This document shows positions 34,586-47,312 of a stretch of DNA of 64,000 nt, piece after piece. The stretch is from Acanthosoma haemorrhoidale (taxonomy: Eukaryota; Arthropoda; Insecta; Hemiptera; Acanthosomatidae): contig OV884011.1 in assembly GCA_930367205.1 (NCBI GenBank), positions 40,437,754 through 40,501,753 of the forward strand, written 5' to 3'. Position 1 is the first letter of the stretch. Every line of letters begins with the position of its first letter. A program made the position numbers and the translations under genes. The notes below the pieces were generated by a model, which worked only from the letters and a program-made list of their open reading frames with translations, was not told the origin of the DNA and made no database searches.

Positions 34586-35274
34586 TTCTGCAAAAGAAAA
34601 CATATAAATTAGATGGATTGTGGGCCAAAATGAGGAAAATATAGAAAGTATTACACTTTTTAAAGAACATGTGGGTGAGTGTTTTTGTGATCTTTGGAAG
34701 GGGGGCGGGTAATCCTATGAAGCCTTTTTGTTTTGATACCACCCATGATATATTTGCATCCACAAGTTTTTAGGCTTTATACTATGAAGCTCTTTTGCTG
34801 GGCGAATAAATTGTGTAAAACAGAAATGAATGAGCACAATTATTTTTCCAGGTTATTAGTACGCTATTACTTAAGAAGAAGTTTCATCGCAATAATTTTA
34901 TGAAATGGTGGATTTCTTAATATTTTTCCAATTCGTAATTTTATTATTCTAAGAACTTACAACTTTGAAATTATGAAAAGTAAGTAGATACCTCGCAGAA
35001 AAAAGCATTACTTTTTATTATTAAGAGGTACAGAACATAAACAAACTTGAGACCAACTGAATCCATAACAAAACGCGACCAACAAGTAGATATTTTAAAA
35101 GATTTGGACTGGCTCAGGATGAAAAGAGGTTCATTTGAGTTTTGTCTGTCAACTAGTGTTGGTAGATCCTAAAAGAACTAGGCGGATTCAGTAACAGCAC
35201 CCGTACAGCGTTTAAGGATTCAAGAGGGTGGGTGGGATTCATGCCATGCCCCCCGTAGCCCAAGTATTACTCAC

Positions 35275-35345
35275 CTTTGCGGCTTAGAAGAGGCGAGGTA
35301 TGAGCTGATACGGGCAAGAGGACTCTACAATTAGAAAGAGTCAAA
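35275..35345 (-). other. Candidate 5' UTR exon of ELOF1-like unit 1
   Basis: The minus-strand sequence ends with CCGCAAAG followed by GTGAGTAA, a near-consensus donor (donor G at 35,274), about 690 bp upstream of the acceptor 2 bases before the ELOF1 ATG. The 5' limit is a guess. A second strong donor (ACTAAG followed by GTGAGTAC, exon end 35,714) lies further upstream. Both recur in the other units. Confidence 0.35.
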
Positions 35346-35428
35346 AATGCTCTTGTCTTATTTGGATATTACGGCAACTATCGGCCTTTAGCCTAATTAT
35401 TGAAGATTCGGCCAATTACAAGACATCC

Positions 35429-38399
35429 GTTTAGGACATGAAGAGAGGAGCAAGAAAAGGATCTATGAGCACTCATGATTAAGCTACATAAACAGGAGAG
35501 AACACTATAGACTGTGCGAAACACGTGGTCACTGAAGGTAGGTGAACTTCCAAGAGCACTAAGAAGAAGTAGTTGAAAATCTAGTTTATTTATTATTTTC
35601 TCACGCGAAATATTTAAATTTAAGTTTTCCCCTTTGAGCTCCCTACCACGGCACACTACAAAGTTGGCTACTATTCTTTTTTAACGTTTATATGTAATAA
35701 TTATTGTACTCACCTTAGTTTGTAGATATCTCAAGTAGCAGTGGCTTCAGTTGAGTATAGCTCCTATCTCGGCAACGTTTCCTTCAGTGTCCAGGTACGA
35801 ACTGACCTTTCTGGGGAGGGTGCATGGGGCGTACCACCCCTCCCCTCTTTTTAGTAGAAAGTGCATCTTCCTCTAGGTATATGGAGGGGGTGTGGAGTTC
35901 ATTTTAAACATTTTAAGAATACTACTTTTTTTTTATATTGTCATAATCACTTGACTCGGAATCAGACCTACTTGAACTCACCACTATTCTTTTAGCTCAG
36001 TTACACAAATATATTTTGTTTATGTAGAATAGATCCCACAAGAATTACCAAATATTTCAAAGAAACTTTAATTATCTCAAACTTGATTGGAAAATTGCAA
36101 CAGAATATCAAATGCACCTAGTCGGATGCAATAAACACCCTTATCCTTTTAATAATGTAAACTTTTAGTACCAATAATGTTAGCAAATGTTTATTTTTAA
36201 TACCTATTGATGAACTGACAGGACTTTTTTTCTCAACAGATATAGATTCACTTTCTGATCCAACTAATGATTAATCGTATAATCCTCAAACATATCAAAA
36301 TATGCTGGCTAAGTGTTGAATACGATTATAACCCGTAAAGTAGTACCAGTGAATGTTAACGTGGATAAAAGTTGTACTATATTTTTACGTTTTACTTCAA
36401 AAGGTATAAAAATGAACAATAAATTCCTTAGCAGTTTAATTAGCAATAAAACAGGCATCATGCAAGACAAGTTAAATGTAACACGTGTACATTTACTAGA
36501 TGAAGCAGAGAAAGATGCTTTGGCCTTAAAAAAGGACCTTAGGAAAAAGTTACCTTTTCCATTCCCCCCAATCTTTCTGTTCATCCTCGTCCCGGCTTAG
36601 ATGCCATAAACTAGTGGACCATAATTGGCAACACCTCTTATTCTACAGGGTAGATAGATGATAACCCTACAAATATATTTACCTCCCCTTTCATTAAAAA
36701 CCTTCACAGGCTTTGGAAACCAATTATCTTTTAGCTAAACTACAAGTAAATCATGCACAATAGATTTATCTGGTATTTTTAGGTTAATGAATAAGAAGGT
36801 TATTTTTAAAAATATTTATTTTAGAATCAATTATAATGAGCCAATTACAATCTCATACATGAGAAATCCCCTTATATTTATAAAAGGATATACATTTATA
36901 TCTATTACACATTAAACTATAGAACATTCAAAGCGTCAGTTTAAAAATTAAAATTAATTTGTACAATTAAATGTAACTAATACAATAGTGTGATTTACCA
37001 TTAATGTCCAAATTTTACATTACACTGATAACATAAAAACAAAGAAATACTATTCTATTAAACATAATAGAAAAAAATTTAACAACATTATATAGGATAC
37101 AATATCAAGAATATTTACAAATTACACAGCTTCAGTTGACTCTCTCACAAGCATCGATCCAATCATTGTAGACATCGATTGGTTCCGTTAAGAAATGGGC
37201 TGACGTCTGAAAATCTGCTCTGCAAACTCTGCATTTGATTGTCCCAACAGAAAATTTCCGTTCTCTAAAAAATGAGAATACATTTGAGTAAATGAAGATT
37301 TGAATAAATAAGATACTAAATAATCAATAAATAAAATAATTGATATATATTTCAATAACAAATTCTTTTACACGGTTTGAGATACATTTAATTTTTTTTT
37401 TACGATACCAACATAGGTATATAAGATAAAAATCAACTTACATAGCAACATCACATGATTTTGGATGGTTGCAGAACGGGCAGTCGAATTCGACGTCAAG
37501 GGCCACGATCGTTTTCCTTTTTGTGGGCGGTTTCCTGCTGCTCTTGCGTCTACCCATTTCTGCAAAAGAAAACATATAAATTAGATGGATTGTGGGCCAA
37601 AATGAGGAAAATATAGAAAGTATTACACTTTTTAAAGAACATGTGGGTGAGTGTTTTTGTGATCTTTGGAAGGGGGCGGGTAATCCTATGAAGCCTTTTT
37701 GTTTTGATACCACCCATGATATATTTGCATCCACAAGTTTTTAGGCTTTATACTATGAAGCTCTTTTGCTGGGCGAATAAATTGTGTAAAACAGAAATGA
37801 ATGAGCACAATTATTTTTCCAGGTTATTAGTACGCTATTACTTAAGAAGAAGTTTCATCGCAATAATTTTATGAAATGATGGATTTCTTAATATTTTTCC
37901 AATTCGTAATTTTATTATTCTAAGAACTTACAACTTTGAAATTATGAAAACTAAGTAGATACCTCGCAGAAAAAAGCATTACTTTTTATTATTAAGAGGT
38001 ACAGAACATAAACAAACTTGAGACCAACTGAATCCATAACAAAACGCGACCAACAAGTAGATATTTTAAAAGATTTGGACTGGCTCAGGATGAAAAGAGG
38101 TTCATTTGAGTTTTGTCTGTCAACTAGTGTTGGTAGATCCTAAAAGAACGAGGCGGATTCAGTAACAGCACCCGTACAGCGTTTAAGGATTCAAGAGGGT
38201 GGGTGGGATTCATGCCATGCCCCCCGTAGCCCAAGTATTACTCACCTTTGCGGCTTAGAAGAGGCGAGGTATGAGCTGATACGGGCAAGAGGACTCTACA
38301 ATTAGAAAGAGTCAAAAATGCTCTTGTCTTATTTGGATATTACGGCAACTATCGGCCTTTAGCCTAATTATTGAAGATTCGGCCAATTACAAGACATCC
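35429..38399 (-). repeat. Array unit 2 (2,971 bp, type A)
   Basis: Type A at the diagnostic sites: cactgaaggt, ctatctcggc, cctctaggt. It carries the T form (caatctttctg) in the 95-codon open segment. Confidence 0.95.
37132..37557 (-). CDS. ELOF1-like: ELOF1-like, unit 2 copy (82 aa)
   Basis: Exons are 37,442-37,557 and 37,132-37,264; the intron is 177 bp. Relative to unit 1 it has two silent changes (Val18 GTT to GTG; Phe60 TTT to TTC) and one replacement, Glu55 to Ala, just after the second CxxC. The acceptor is ttttttag instead of ttttgtag. All four zinc cysteines and the [11 protein letters not shown] end are intact. This is the standard form shared by units 2-8 and 10. Confidence 0.92.
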
Positions 38400-41370
38400 G
38401 TTTAGGACATGAAGAGAGGAGCAAGAAAAGGATCTATGAGCACTCATGATTAAGCTACATAAACAGGAGAGAACACTATAGACTGTGCGAAACACGTGGT
38501 CACTGGAGGTAGGTGAACTTCCAAGAGCACTAAGAAGAAGTAGTTGAAAATCTAGTTTATTTATTATTTTCTCACGCGAAATATTTAAATTTAAGTTTTC
38601 CCCTTTGAGCTCCCTACCACGGCACACTACAAAGTTGGCTACTATTCTTTTTTAACGTTTATATGTAATAATTATTGTACTCACCTTAGTTTGTAGATAT
38701 CTCAAGTAGCAGTGGCTTCAGTTGAGTATAGCTCCTATCTCAGCAACGTTTCCTTCAGTGTCCAGGTACGAACTGACCTTTCTGGGGAGGGTGCATGGGG
38801 CGTACCACCCCTCCCCTCTTTTTAGTAGAAAGTGCATCTTCCTCCAGGTATATGGAGGGGGTGTGGAGTTCATTTTAAACATTTTAAGAATACTACTTTT
38901 TTTTTATATTGTCATAATCACTTGACTCGGAATCAGACCTACTTGAACTCACCACTATTCTTTTAGCTCAGTTACACAAATATATTTTGTTTATGTAGAA
39001 TAGATCCCACAAGAATTACCAAATATTTCAAAGAAACTTTAATTATCTCAAACTTGATTGGAAAATTGCAACAGAATATCAAATGCACCTAGTCGGATGC
39101 AATAAACACCCTTATCCTTTTAATAATGTAAACTTTTAGTACCAATAATGTTAGCAAATGTTTATTTTTAATACCTATTGATGAACTGACAGGACTTTTT
39201 TTCTCAACAGATATAGATTCACTTTCTGATCCAACTAATGATTAATCGTATAATCCTCAAACATATCAAAATATGCTGGCTAAGTGTTGAATACGATTAT
39301 AACCCGTAAAGTAGTACCAGTGAATGTTAACGTGGATAAAAGTTGTACTATATTTTTACGTTTTACTTCAAAAGGTATAAAAATGAACAATAAATTCCTT
39401 AGCAGTTTAATTAGCAATAAAACAGGCATCATGCAAGACAAGTTAAATGTAACACGTGTACATTTACTAGATGAAGCAGAGAAAGATGCTTTGGCCTTAA
39501 AAAAGGACCTTAGGAAAAAGTTACCTTTTCCATTCCCCCCAATCTTTCTGTTCATCCTCGTCCCGGCTTAGATGCCATAAACTAGTGGACCATAATTGGC
39601 AACACCTCTTATTCTACAGGGTAGATAGATGATAACCCTACAAATATATTTACCTCCCCTTTCATTAAAAACCTTCACAGGCTTTGGAAACCAATTATCT
39701 TTTAGCTAAACTACAAGTAAATCATGCACAATAGATTTATCTGGTATTTTTAGGTTAATGAATAAGAAGGTTATTTTTAAAAATATTTATTTTAGAATCA
39801 ATTATAATGAGCCAATTACAATCTCATACATGAGAAATCCCCTTATATTTATAAAAGGATATACATTTATATCTATTACACATTAAACTATAGAACATTC
39901 AAAGCGTCAGTTTAAAAATTAAAATTAATTTGTACAATTAAATGTAACTAATACAATAGTGTGATTTACCATTAATGTCCAAATTTTACATTACACTGAT
40001 AACATAAAAACAAAGAAATACTATTCTATTAAACATAATAGAAAAAAATTTAACAACATTATATAGGATACAATATCAAGAATATTTACAAATTACACAG
40101 CTTCAGTTGACTCTCTCACAAGCATCGATCCAATCATTGTAGACATCGATTGGTTCCGTTAAGAAATGGGCTGACGTCTGAAAATCTGCTCTGCAAACTC
40201 TGCATTTGATTGTCCCAACAGAAAATTTCCGTTCTCTAAAAAATGAGAATACATTTGAGTAAATGAAGATTTGAATAAATAAGATACTAAATAATCAATA
40301 AATAAAATAATTGATATATATTTCAATAACAAATTCTTTTACACGGTTTGAGATACATTTAATTTTTTTTTTACGATACCAACATAGGTATATAAGATAA
40401 AAATCAACTTACATAGCAACATCACATGATTTTGGATGGTTGCAGAACGGGCAGTCGAATTCGACGTCAAGGGCCACGATCGTTTTCCTTTTTGTGGGCG
40501 GTTTCCTGCTGCTCTTGCGTCTACCCATTTCTGCAAAAGAAAACATATAAATTAGATGGATTGTGGGCCAAAATGAGGAAAATATAGAAAGTATTACACT
40601 TTTTAAAGAACATGTGGGTGAGTGTTTTTGTGATCTTTGGAAGGGGGCGGGTAATCCTATGAAGCCTTTTTGTTTTGATACCACCCATGATATATTTGCA
40701 TCCACAAGTTTTTAGGCTTTATACTATGAAGCTCTTTTGCTGGGCGAATAAATTGTGTAAAACAGAAATGAATGAGCACAATTATTTTTCCAGGTTATTA
40801 GTACGCTATTACTTAAGAAGAAGTTTCATCGCAATAATTTTATGAAATGATGGATTTCTTAATATTTTTCCAATTCGTAATTTTATTATTCTAAGAACTT
40901 ACAACTTTGAAATTATGAAAACTAAGTAGATACCTCGCAGAAAAAAGCATTACTTTTTATTATTAAGAGGTACAGAACATAAACAAACTTGAGACCAACT
41001 GAATCCATAACAAAACGCGACCAACAAGTAGATATTTTAAAAGATTTGGACTGGCTCAGGATGAAAAGAGGTTCATTTGAGTTTTGTCTGTCAACTAGTG
41101 TTGGTAGATCCTAAAAGAACGAGGCGGATTCAGTAACAGCACCCGTACAGCGTTTAAGGATTCAAGAGGGTGGGTGGGATTCATGCCATGCCCCCCGTAG
41201 CCCAAGTATTACTCACCTTTGCGGCTTAGAAGAGGCGAGGTATGAGCTGATACGGGCAAGAGGACTCTACAATTAGAAAGAGTCAAAAATGCTCTTGTCT
41301 TATTTGGATATTACGGCAACTATCGGCCTTTAGCCTAATTATTGAAGATTCGGCCAATTACAAGACATCC
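38400..41370 (-). repeat. Array unit 3 (2,971 bp, type B)
   Basis: Type B diagnostic bases: cactggaggt, ctatctcagc and cctccaggt. These are shared only with units 5 and 7, giving a dimer period of 5,942 bp. Confidence 0.95.
40103..40528 (-). CDS. ELOF1-like: ELOF1-like, unit 3 copy (82 aa)
   Basis: Exons 40,413-40,528 and 40,103-40,235. I see no coding difference from the unit 2 copy, although the host unit is type B outside the gene. Splice sites are intact. Confidence 0.92.
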
Positions 41371-44341
41371 GTTTAGGACATGAAGAGAGGAGCAAGAAAA
41401 GGATCTATGAGCACTCATGATTAAGCTACATAAACAGGAGAGAACACTATAGACTGTGCGAAACACGTGGTCACTGAAGGTAGGTGAACTTCCAAGAGCA
41501 CTAAGAAGAAGTAGTTGAAAATCTAGTTTATTTATTATTTTCTCACGCGAAATATTTAAATTTAAGTTTTCCCCTTTGAGCTCCCTACCACGGCACACTA
41601 CAAAGTTGGCTACTATTCTTTTTTAACGTTTATATGTAATAATTATTGTACTCACCTTAGTTTGTAGATATCTCAAGTAGCAGTGGCTTCAGTTGAGTAT
41701 AGCTCCTATCTCGGCAACGTTTCCTTCAGTGTCCAGGTACGAACTGACCTTTCTGGGGAGGGTGCATGGGGCGTACCACCCCTCCCCTCTTTTTAGTAGA
41801 AAGTGCATCTTCCTCTAGGTATATGGAGGGGGTGTGGAGTTCATTTTAAACATTTTAAGAATACTACTTTTTTTTTATATTGTCATAATCACTTGACTCG
41901 GAATCAGACCTACTTGAACTCACCACTATTCTTTTAGCTCAGTTACACAAATATATTTTGTTTATGTAGAATAGATCCCACAAGAATTACCAAATATTTC
42001 AAAGAAACTTTAATTATCTCAAACTTGATTGGAAAATTGCAACAGAATATCAAATGCACCTAGTCGGATGCAATAAACACCCTTATCCTTTTAATAATGT
42101 AAACTTTTAGTACCAATAATGTTAGCAAATGTTTATTTTTAATACCTATTGATGAACTGACAGGACTTTTTTTCTCAACAGATATAGATTCACTTTCTGA
42201 TCCAACTAATGATTAATCGTATAATCCTCAAACATATCAAAATATGCTGGCTAAGTGTTGAATACGATTATAACCCGTAAAGTAGTACCAGTGAATGTTA
42301 ACGTGGATAAAAGTTGTACTATATTTTTACGTTTTACTTCAAAAGGTATAAAAATGAACAATAAATTCCTTAGCAGTTTAATTAGCAATAAAACAGGCAT
42401 CATGCAAGACAAGTTAAATGTAACACGTGTACATTTACTAGATGAAGCAGAGAAAGATGCTTTGGCCTTAAAAAAGGACCTTAGGAAAAAGTTACCTTTT
42501 CCATTCCCCCCAATCTTTCTGTTCATCCTCGTCCCGGCTTAGATGCCATAAACTAGTGGACCATAATTGGCAACACCTCTTATTCTACAGGGTAGATAGA
42601 TGATAACCCTACAAATATATTTACCTCCCCTTTCATTAAAAACCTTCACAGGCTTTGGAAACCAATTATCTTTTAGCTAAACTACAAGTAAATCATGCAC
42701 AATAGATTTATCTGGTATTTTTAGGTTAATGAATAAGAAGGTTATTTTTAAAAATATTTATTTTAGAATCAATTATAATGAGCCAATTACAATCTCATAC
42801 ATGAGAAATCCCCTTATATTTATAAAAGGATATACATTTATATCTATTACACATTAAACTATAGAACATTCAAAGCGTCAGTTTAAAAATTAAAATTAAT
42901 TTGTACAATTAAATGTAACTAATACAATAGTGTGATTTACCATTAATGTCCAAATTTTACATTACACTGATAACATAAAAACAAAGAAATACTATTCTAT
43001 TAAACATAATAGAAAAAAATTTAACAACATTATATAGGATACAATATCAAGAATATTTACAAATTACACAGCTTCAGTTGACTCTCTCACAAGCATCGAT
43101 CCAATCATTGTAGACATCGATTGGTTCCGTTAAGAAATGGGCTGACGTCTGAAAATCTGCTCTGCAAACTCTGCATTTGATTGTCCCAACAGAAAATTTC
43201 CGTTCTCTAAAAAATGAGAATACATTTGAGTAAATGAAGATTTGAATAAATAAGATACTAAATAATCAATAAATAAAATAATTGATATATATTTCAATAA
43301 CAAATTCTTTTACACGGTTTGAGATACATTTAATTTTTTTTTTACGATACCAACATAGGTATATAAGATAAAAATCAACTTACATAGCAACATCACATGA
43401 TTTTGGATGGTTGCAGAACGGGCAGTCGAATTCGACGTCAAGGGCCACGATCGTTTTCCTTTTTGTGGGCGGTTTCCTGCTGCTCTTGCGTCTACCCATT
43501 TCTGCAAAAGAAAACATATAAATTAGATGGATTGTGGGCCAAAATGAGGAAAATATAGAAAGTATTACACTTTTTAAAGAACATGTGGGTGAGTGTTTTT
43601 GTGATCTTTGGAAGGGGGCGGGTAATCCTATGAAGCCTTTTTGTTTTGATACCACCCATGATATATTTGCATCCACAAGTTTTTAGGCTTTATACTATGA
43701 AGCTCTTTTGCTGGGCGAATAAATTGTGTAAAACAGAAATGAATGAGCACAATTATTTTTCCAGGTTATTAGTACGCTATTACTTAAGAAGAAGTTTCAT
43801 CGCAATAATTTTATGAAATGATGGATTTCTTAATATTTTTCCAATTCGTAATTTTATTATTCTAAGAACTTACAACTTTGAAATTATGAAAAGTAAGTAG
43901 ATACCTCGCAGAAAAAAGCATTACTTTTTATTATTAAGAGGTACAGAACATAAACAAACTTGAGACCAACTGAATCCATAACAAAACGCGACCAACAAGT
44001 AGATATTTTAAAAGATTTGGACTGGCTCAGGATGAAAAGAGGTTCATTTGAGTTTTGTCTGTCAACTAGTGTTGGTAGATCCTAAAAGAACGAGGCGGAT
44101 TCAGTAACAGCACCCGTACAGCGTTTAAGGATTCAAGAGGGTGGGTGGGATTCATGCCATGCCCCCCGTAGCCCAAGTATTACTCACCTTTGCGGCTTAG
44201 AAGAGGCGAGGTATGAGCTGATACGGGCAAGAGGACTCTACAATTAGAAAGAGTCAAAAATGCTCTTGTCTTATTTGGATATTACGGCAACTATCGGCCT
44301 TTAGCCTAATTATTGAAGATTCGGCCAATTACAAGACATCC
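41371..44341 (-). repeat. Array unit 4 (2,971 bp, type A)
   Basis: Type A like unit 2, but with gaaaagtaag near 43,890 (shared with units 1 and 10) where units 2, 3, 5-9 and 11 have gaaaactaag. Confidence 0.95.
43074..43499 (-). CDS. ELOF1-like: ELOF1-like, unit 4 copy (82 aa)
   Basis: Exons 43,384-43,499 and 43,074-43,206; coding sequence as in unit 2, with Ala55. Splice sites intact. Confidence 0.92.
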
Positions 44342-47312
44342 GTTTAGGACATGAAGAGAGGAGCAAGAAAAGGATCTATGAGCACTCATGATTAAGCTAC
44401 ATAAACAGGAGAGAACACTATAGACTGTGCGAAACACGTGGTCACTGGAGGTAGGTGAACTTCCAAGAGCACTAAGAAGAAGTAGTTGAAAATCTAGTTT
44501 ATTTATTATTTTCTCACGCGAAATATTTAAATTTAAGTTTTCCCCTTTGAGCTCCCTACCACGGCACACTACAAAGTTGGCTACTATTCTTTTTTAACGT
44601 TTATATGTAATAATTATTGTACTCACCTTAGTTTGTAGATATCTCAAGTAGCAGTGGCTTCAGTTGAGTATAGCTCCTATCTCAGCAACGTTTCCTTCAG
44701 TGTCCAGGTACGAACTGACCTTTCTGGGGAGGGTGCATGGGGCGTACCACCCCTCCCCTCTTTTTAGTAGAAAGTGCATCTTCCTCCAGGTATATGGAGG
44801 GGGTGTGGAGTTCATTTTAAACATTTTAAGAATACTACTTTTTTTTTATATTGTCATAATCACTTGACTCGGAATCAGACCTACTTGAACTCACCACTAT
44901 TCTTTTAGCTCAGTTACACAAATATATTTTGTTTATGTAGAATAGATCCCACAAGAATTACCAAATATTTCAAAGAAACTTTAATTATCTCAAACTTGAT
45001 TGGAAAATTGCAACAGAATATCAAATGCACCTAGTCGGATGCAATAAACACCCTTATCCTTTTAATAATGTAAACTTTTAGTACCAATAATGTTAGCAAA
45101 TGTTTATTTTTAATACCTATTGATGAACTGACAGGACTTTTTTTCTCAACAGATATAGATTCACTTTCTGATCCAACTAATGATTAATCGTATAATCCTC
45201 AAACATATCAAAATATGCTGGCTAAGTGTTGAATACGATTATAACCCGTAAAGTAGTACCAGTGAATGTTAACGTGGATAAAAGTTGTACTATATTTTTA
45301 CGTTTTACTTCAAAAGGTATAAAAATGAACAATAAATTCCTTAGCAGTTTAATTAGCAATAAAACAGGCATCATGCAAGACAAGTTAAATGTAACACGTG
45401 TACATTTACTAGATGAAGCAGAGAAAGATGCTTTGGCCTTAAAAAAGGACCTTAGGAAAAAGTTACCTTTTCCATTCCCCCCAATCTTTCTGTTCATCCT
45501 CGTCCCGGCTTAGATGCCATAAACTAGTGGACCATAATTGGCAACACCTCTTATTCTACAGGGTAGATAGATGATAACCCTACAAATATATTTACCTCCC
45601 CTTTCATTAAAAACCTTCACAGGCTTTGGAAACCAATTATCTTTTAGCTAAACTACAAGTAAATCATGCACAATAGATTTATCTGGTATTTTTAGGTTAA
45701 TGAATAAGAAGGTTATTTTTAAAAATATTTATTTTAGAATCAATTATAATGAGCCAATTACAATCTCATACATGAGAAATCCCCTTATATTTATAAAAGG
45801 ATATACATTTATATCTATTACACATTAAACTATAGAACATTCAAAGCGTCAGTTTAAAAATTAAAATTAATTTGTACAATTAAATGTAACTAATACAATA
45901 GTGTGATTTACCATTAATGTCCAAATTTTACATTACACTGATAACATAAAAACAAAGAAATACTATTCTATTAAACATAATAGAAAAAAATTTAACAACA
46001 TTATATAGGATACAATATCAAGAATATTTACAAATTACACAGCTTCAGTTGACTCTCTCACAAGCATCGATCCAATCATTGTAGACATCGATTGGTTCCG
46101 TTAAGAAATGGGCTGACGTCTGAAAATCTGCTCTGCAAACTCTGCATTTGATTGTCCCAACAGAAAATTTCCGTTCTCTAAAAAATGAGAATACATTTGA
46201 GTAAATGAAGATTTGAATAAATAAGATACTAAATAATCAATAAATAAAATAATTGATATATATTTCAATAACAAATTCTTTTACACGGTTTGAGATACAT
46301 TTAATTTTTTTTTTACGATACCAACATAGGTATATAAGATAAAAATCAACTTACATAGCAACATCACATGATTTTGGATGGTTGCAGAACGGGCAGTCGA
46401 ATTCGACGTCAAGGGCCACGATCGTTTTCCTTTTTGTGGGCGGTTTCCTGCTGCTCTTGCGTCTACCCATTTCTGCAAAAGAAAACATATAAATTAGATG
46501 GATTGTGGGCCAAAATGAGGAAAATATAGAAAGTATTACACTTTTTAAAGAACATGTGGGTGAGTGTTTTTGTGATCTTTGGAAGGGGGCGGGTAATCCT
46601 ATGAAGCCTTTTTGTTTTGATACCACCCATGATATATTTGCATCCACAAGTTTTTAGGCTTTATACTATGAAGCTCTTTTGCTGGGCGAATAAATTGTGT
46701 AAAACAGAAATGAATGAGCACAATTATTTTTCCAGGTTATTAGTACGCTATTACTTAAGAAGAAGTTTCATCGCAATAATTTTATGAAATGATGGATTTC
46801 TTAATATTTTTCCAATTCGTAATTTTATTATTCTAAGAACTTACAACTTTGAAATTATGAAAACTAAGTAGATACCTCGCAGAAAAAAGCATTACTTTTT
46901 ATTATTAAGAGGTACAGAACATAAACAAACTTGAGACCAACTGAATCCATAACAAAACGCGACCAACAAGTAGATATTTTAAAAGATTTGGACTGGCTCA
47001 GGATGAAAAGAGGTTCATTTGAGTTTTGTCTGTCAACTAGTGTTGGTAGATCCTAAAAGAACGAGGCGGATTCAGTAACAGCACCCGTACAGCGTTTAAG
47101 GATTCAAGAGGGTGGGTGGGATTCATGCCATGCCCCCCGTAGCCCAAGTATTACTCACCTTTGCGGCTTAGAAGAGGCGAGGTATGAGCTGATACGGGCA
47201 AGAGGACTCTACAATTAGAAAGAGTCAAAAATGCTCTTGTCTTATTTGGATATTACGGCAACTATCGGCCTTTAGCCTAATTATTGAAGATTCGGCCAAT
47301 TACAAGACATCC
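44342..47312 (-). repeat. Array unit 5 (2,971 bp, type B)
   Basis: Type B at the three diagnostic sites, like units 3 and 7. Confidence 0.95.
46045..46470 (-). CDS. ELOF1-like: ELOF1-like, unit 5 copy (82 aa)
   Basis: Exons 46,355-46,470 and 46,045-46,177; coding sequence as in unit 2. Splice sites intact. Confidence 0.92.

Larger units (their letters stand above)
32467..35428 (-). repeat. Array unit 1 (2,962 bp, most divergent)
   Basis: Its left side lacks the usual preceding sequence (ccaattacaagacatcc) because the hAT end abuts it. It differs from units 2-8 by a 9-bp shorter ataaataaaataa-type run near 34,360, one extra G near 34,700 and scattered substitutions, including three in the ELOF1 coding sequence. 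Confidence 0.95.

Noticed and set aside
34578..34763. Minus frames that extend the ELOF1 first exon upstream (starting MDANISW, and equivalents in other units)
   Set aside because: They read through the intron before the ATG. A clear acceptor (tcttttgcag) lies 2 bases before the ELOF1 Met, and unit 1 has a 1-bp frameshift in this part.
35393..35656. Minus frame MCRGRELKGENL in every unit
   Set aside because: No splice or domain support, crosses the unit boundary, and is replaced by hAT sequence in unit 1.
37368..37565. Minus frame [11 protein letters not shown] and equivalents in later units
   Set aside because: It overlaps the ELOF1 first coding exon in another frame and crosses its splice donor; no independent support.
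38722..38925. Plus frame MSIAPISATF present only in units 3, 5 and 7
   Set aside because: It exists only because one base (ctccagg versus ctctagg) removes a stop in type B units, which is not what a maintained gene would show.
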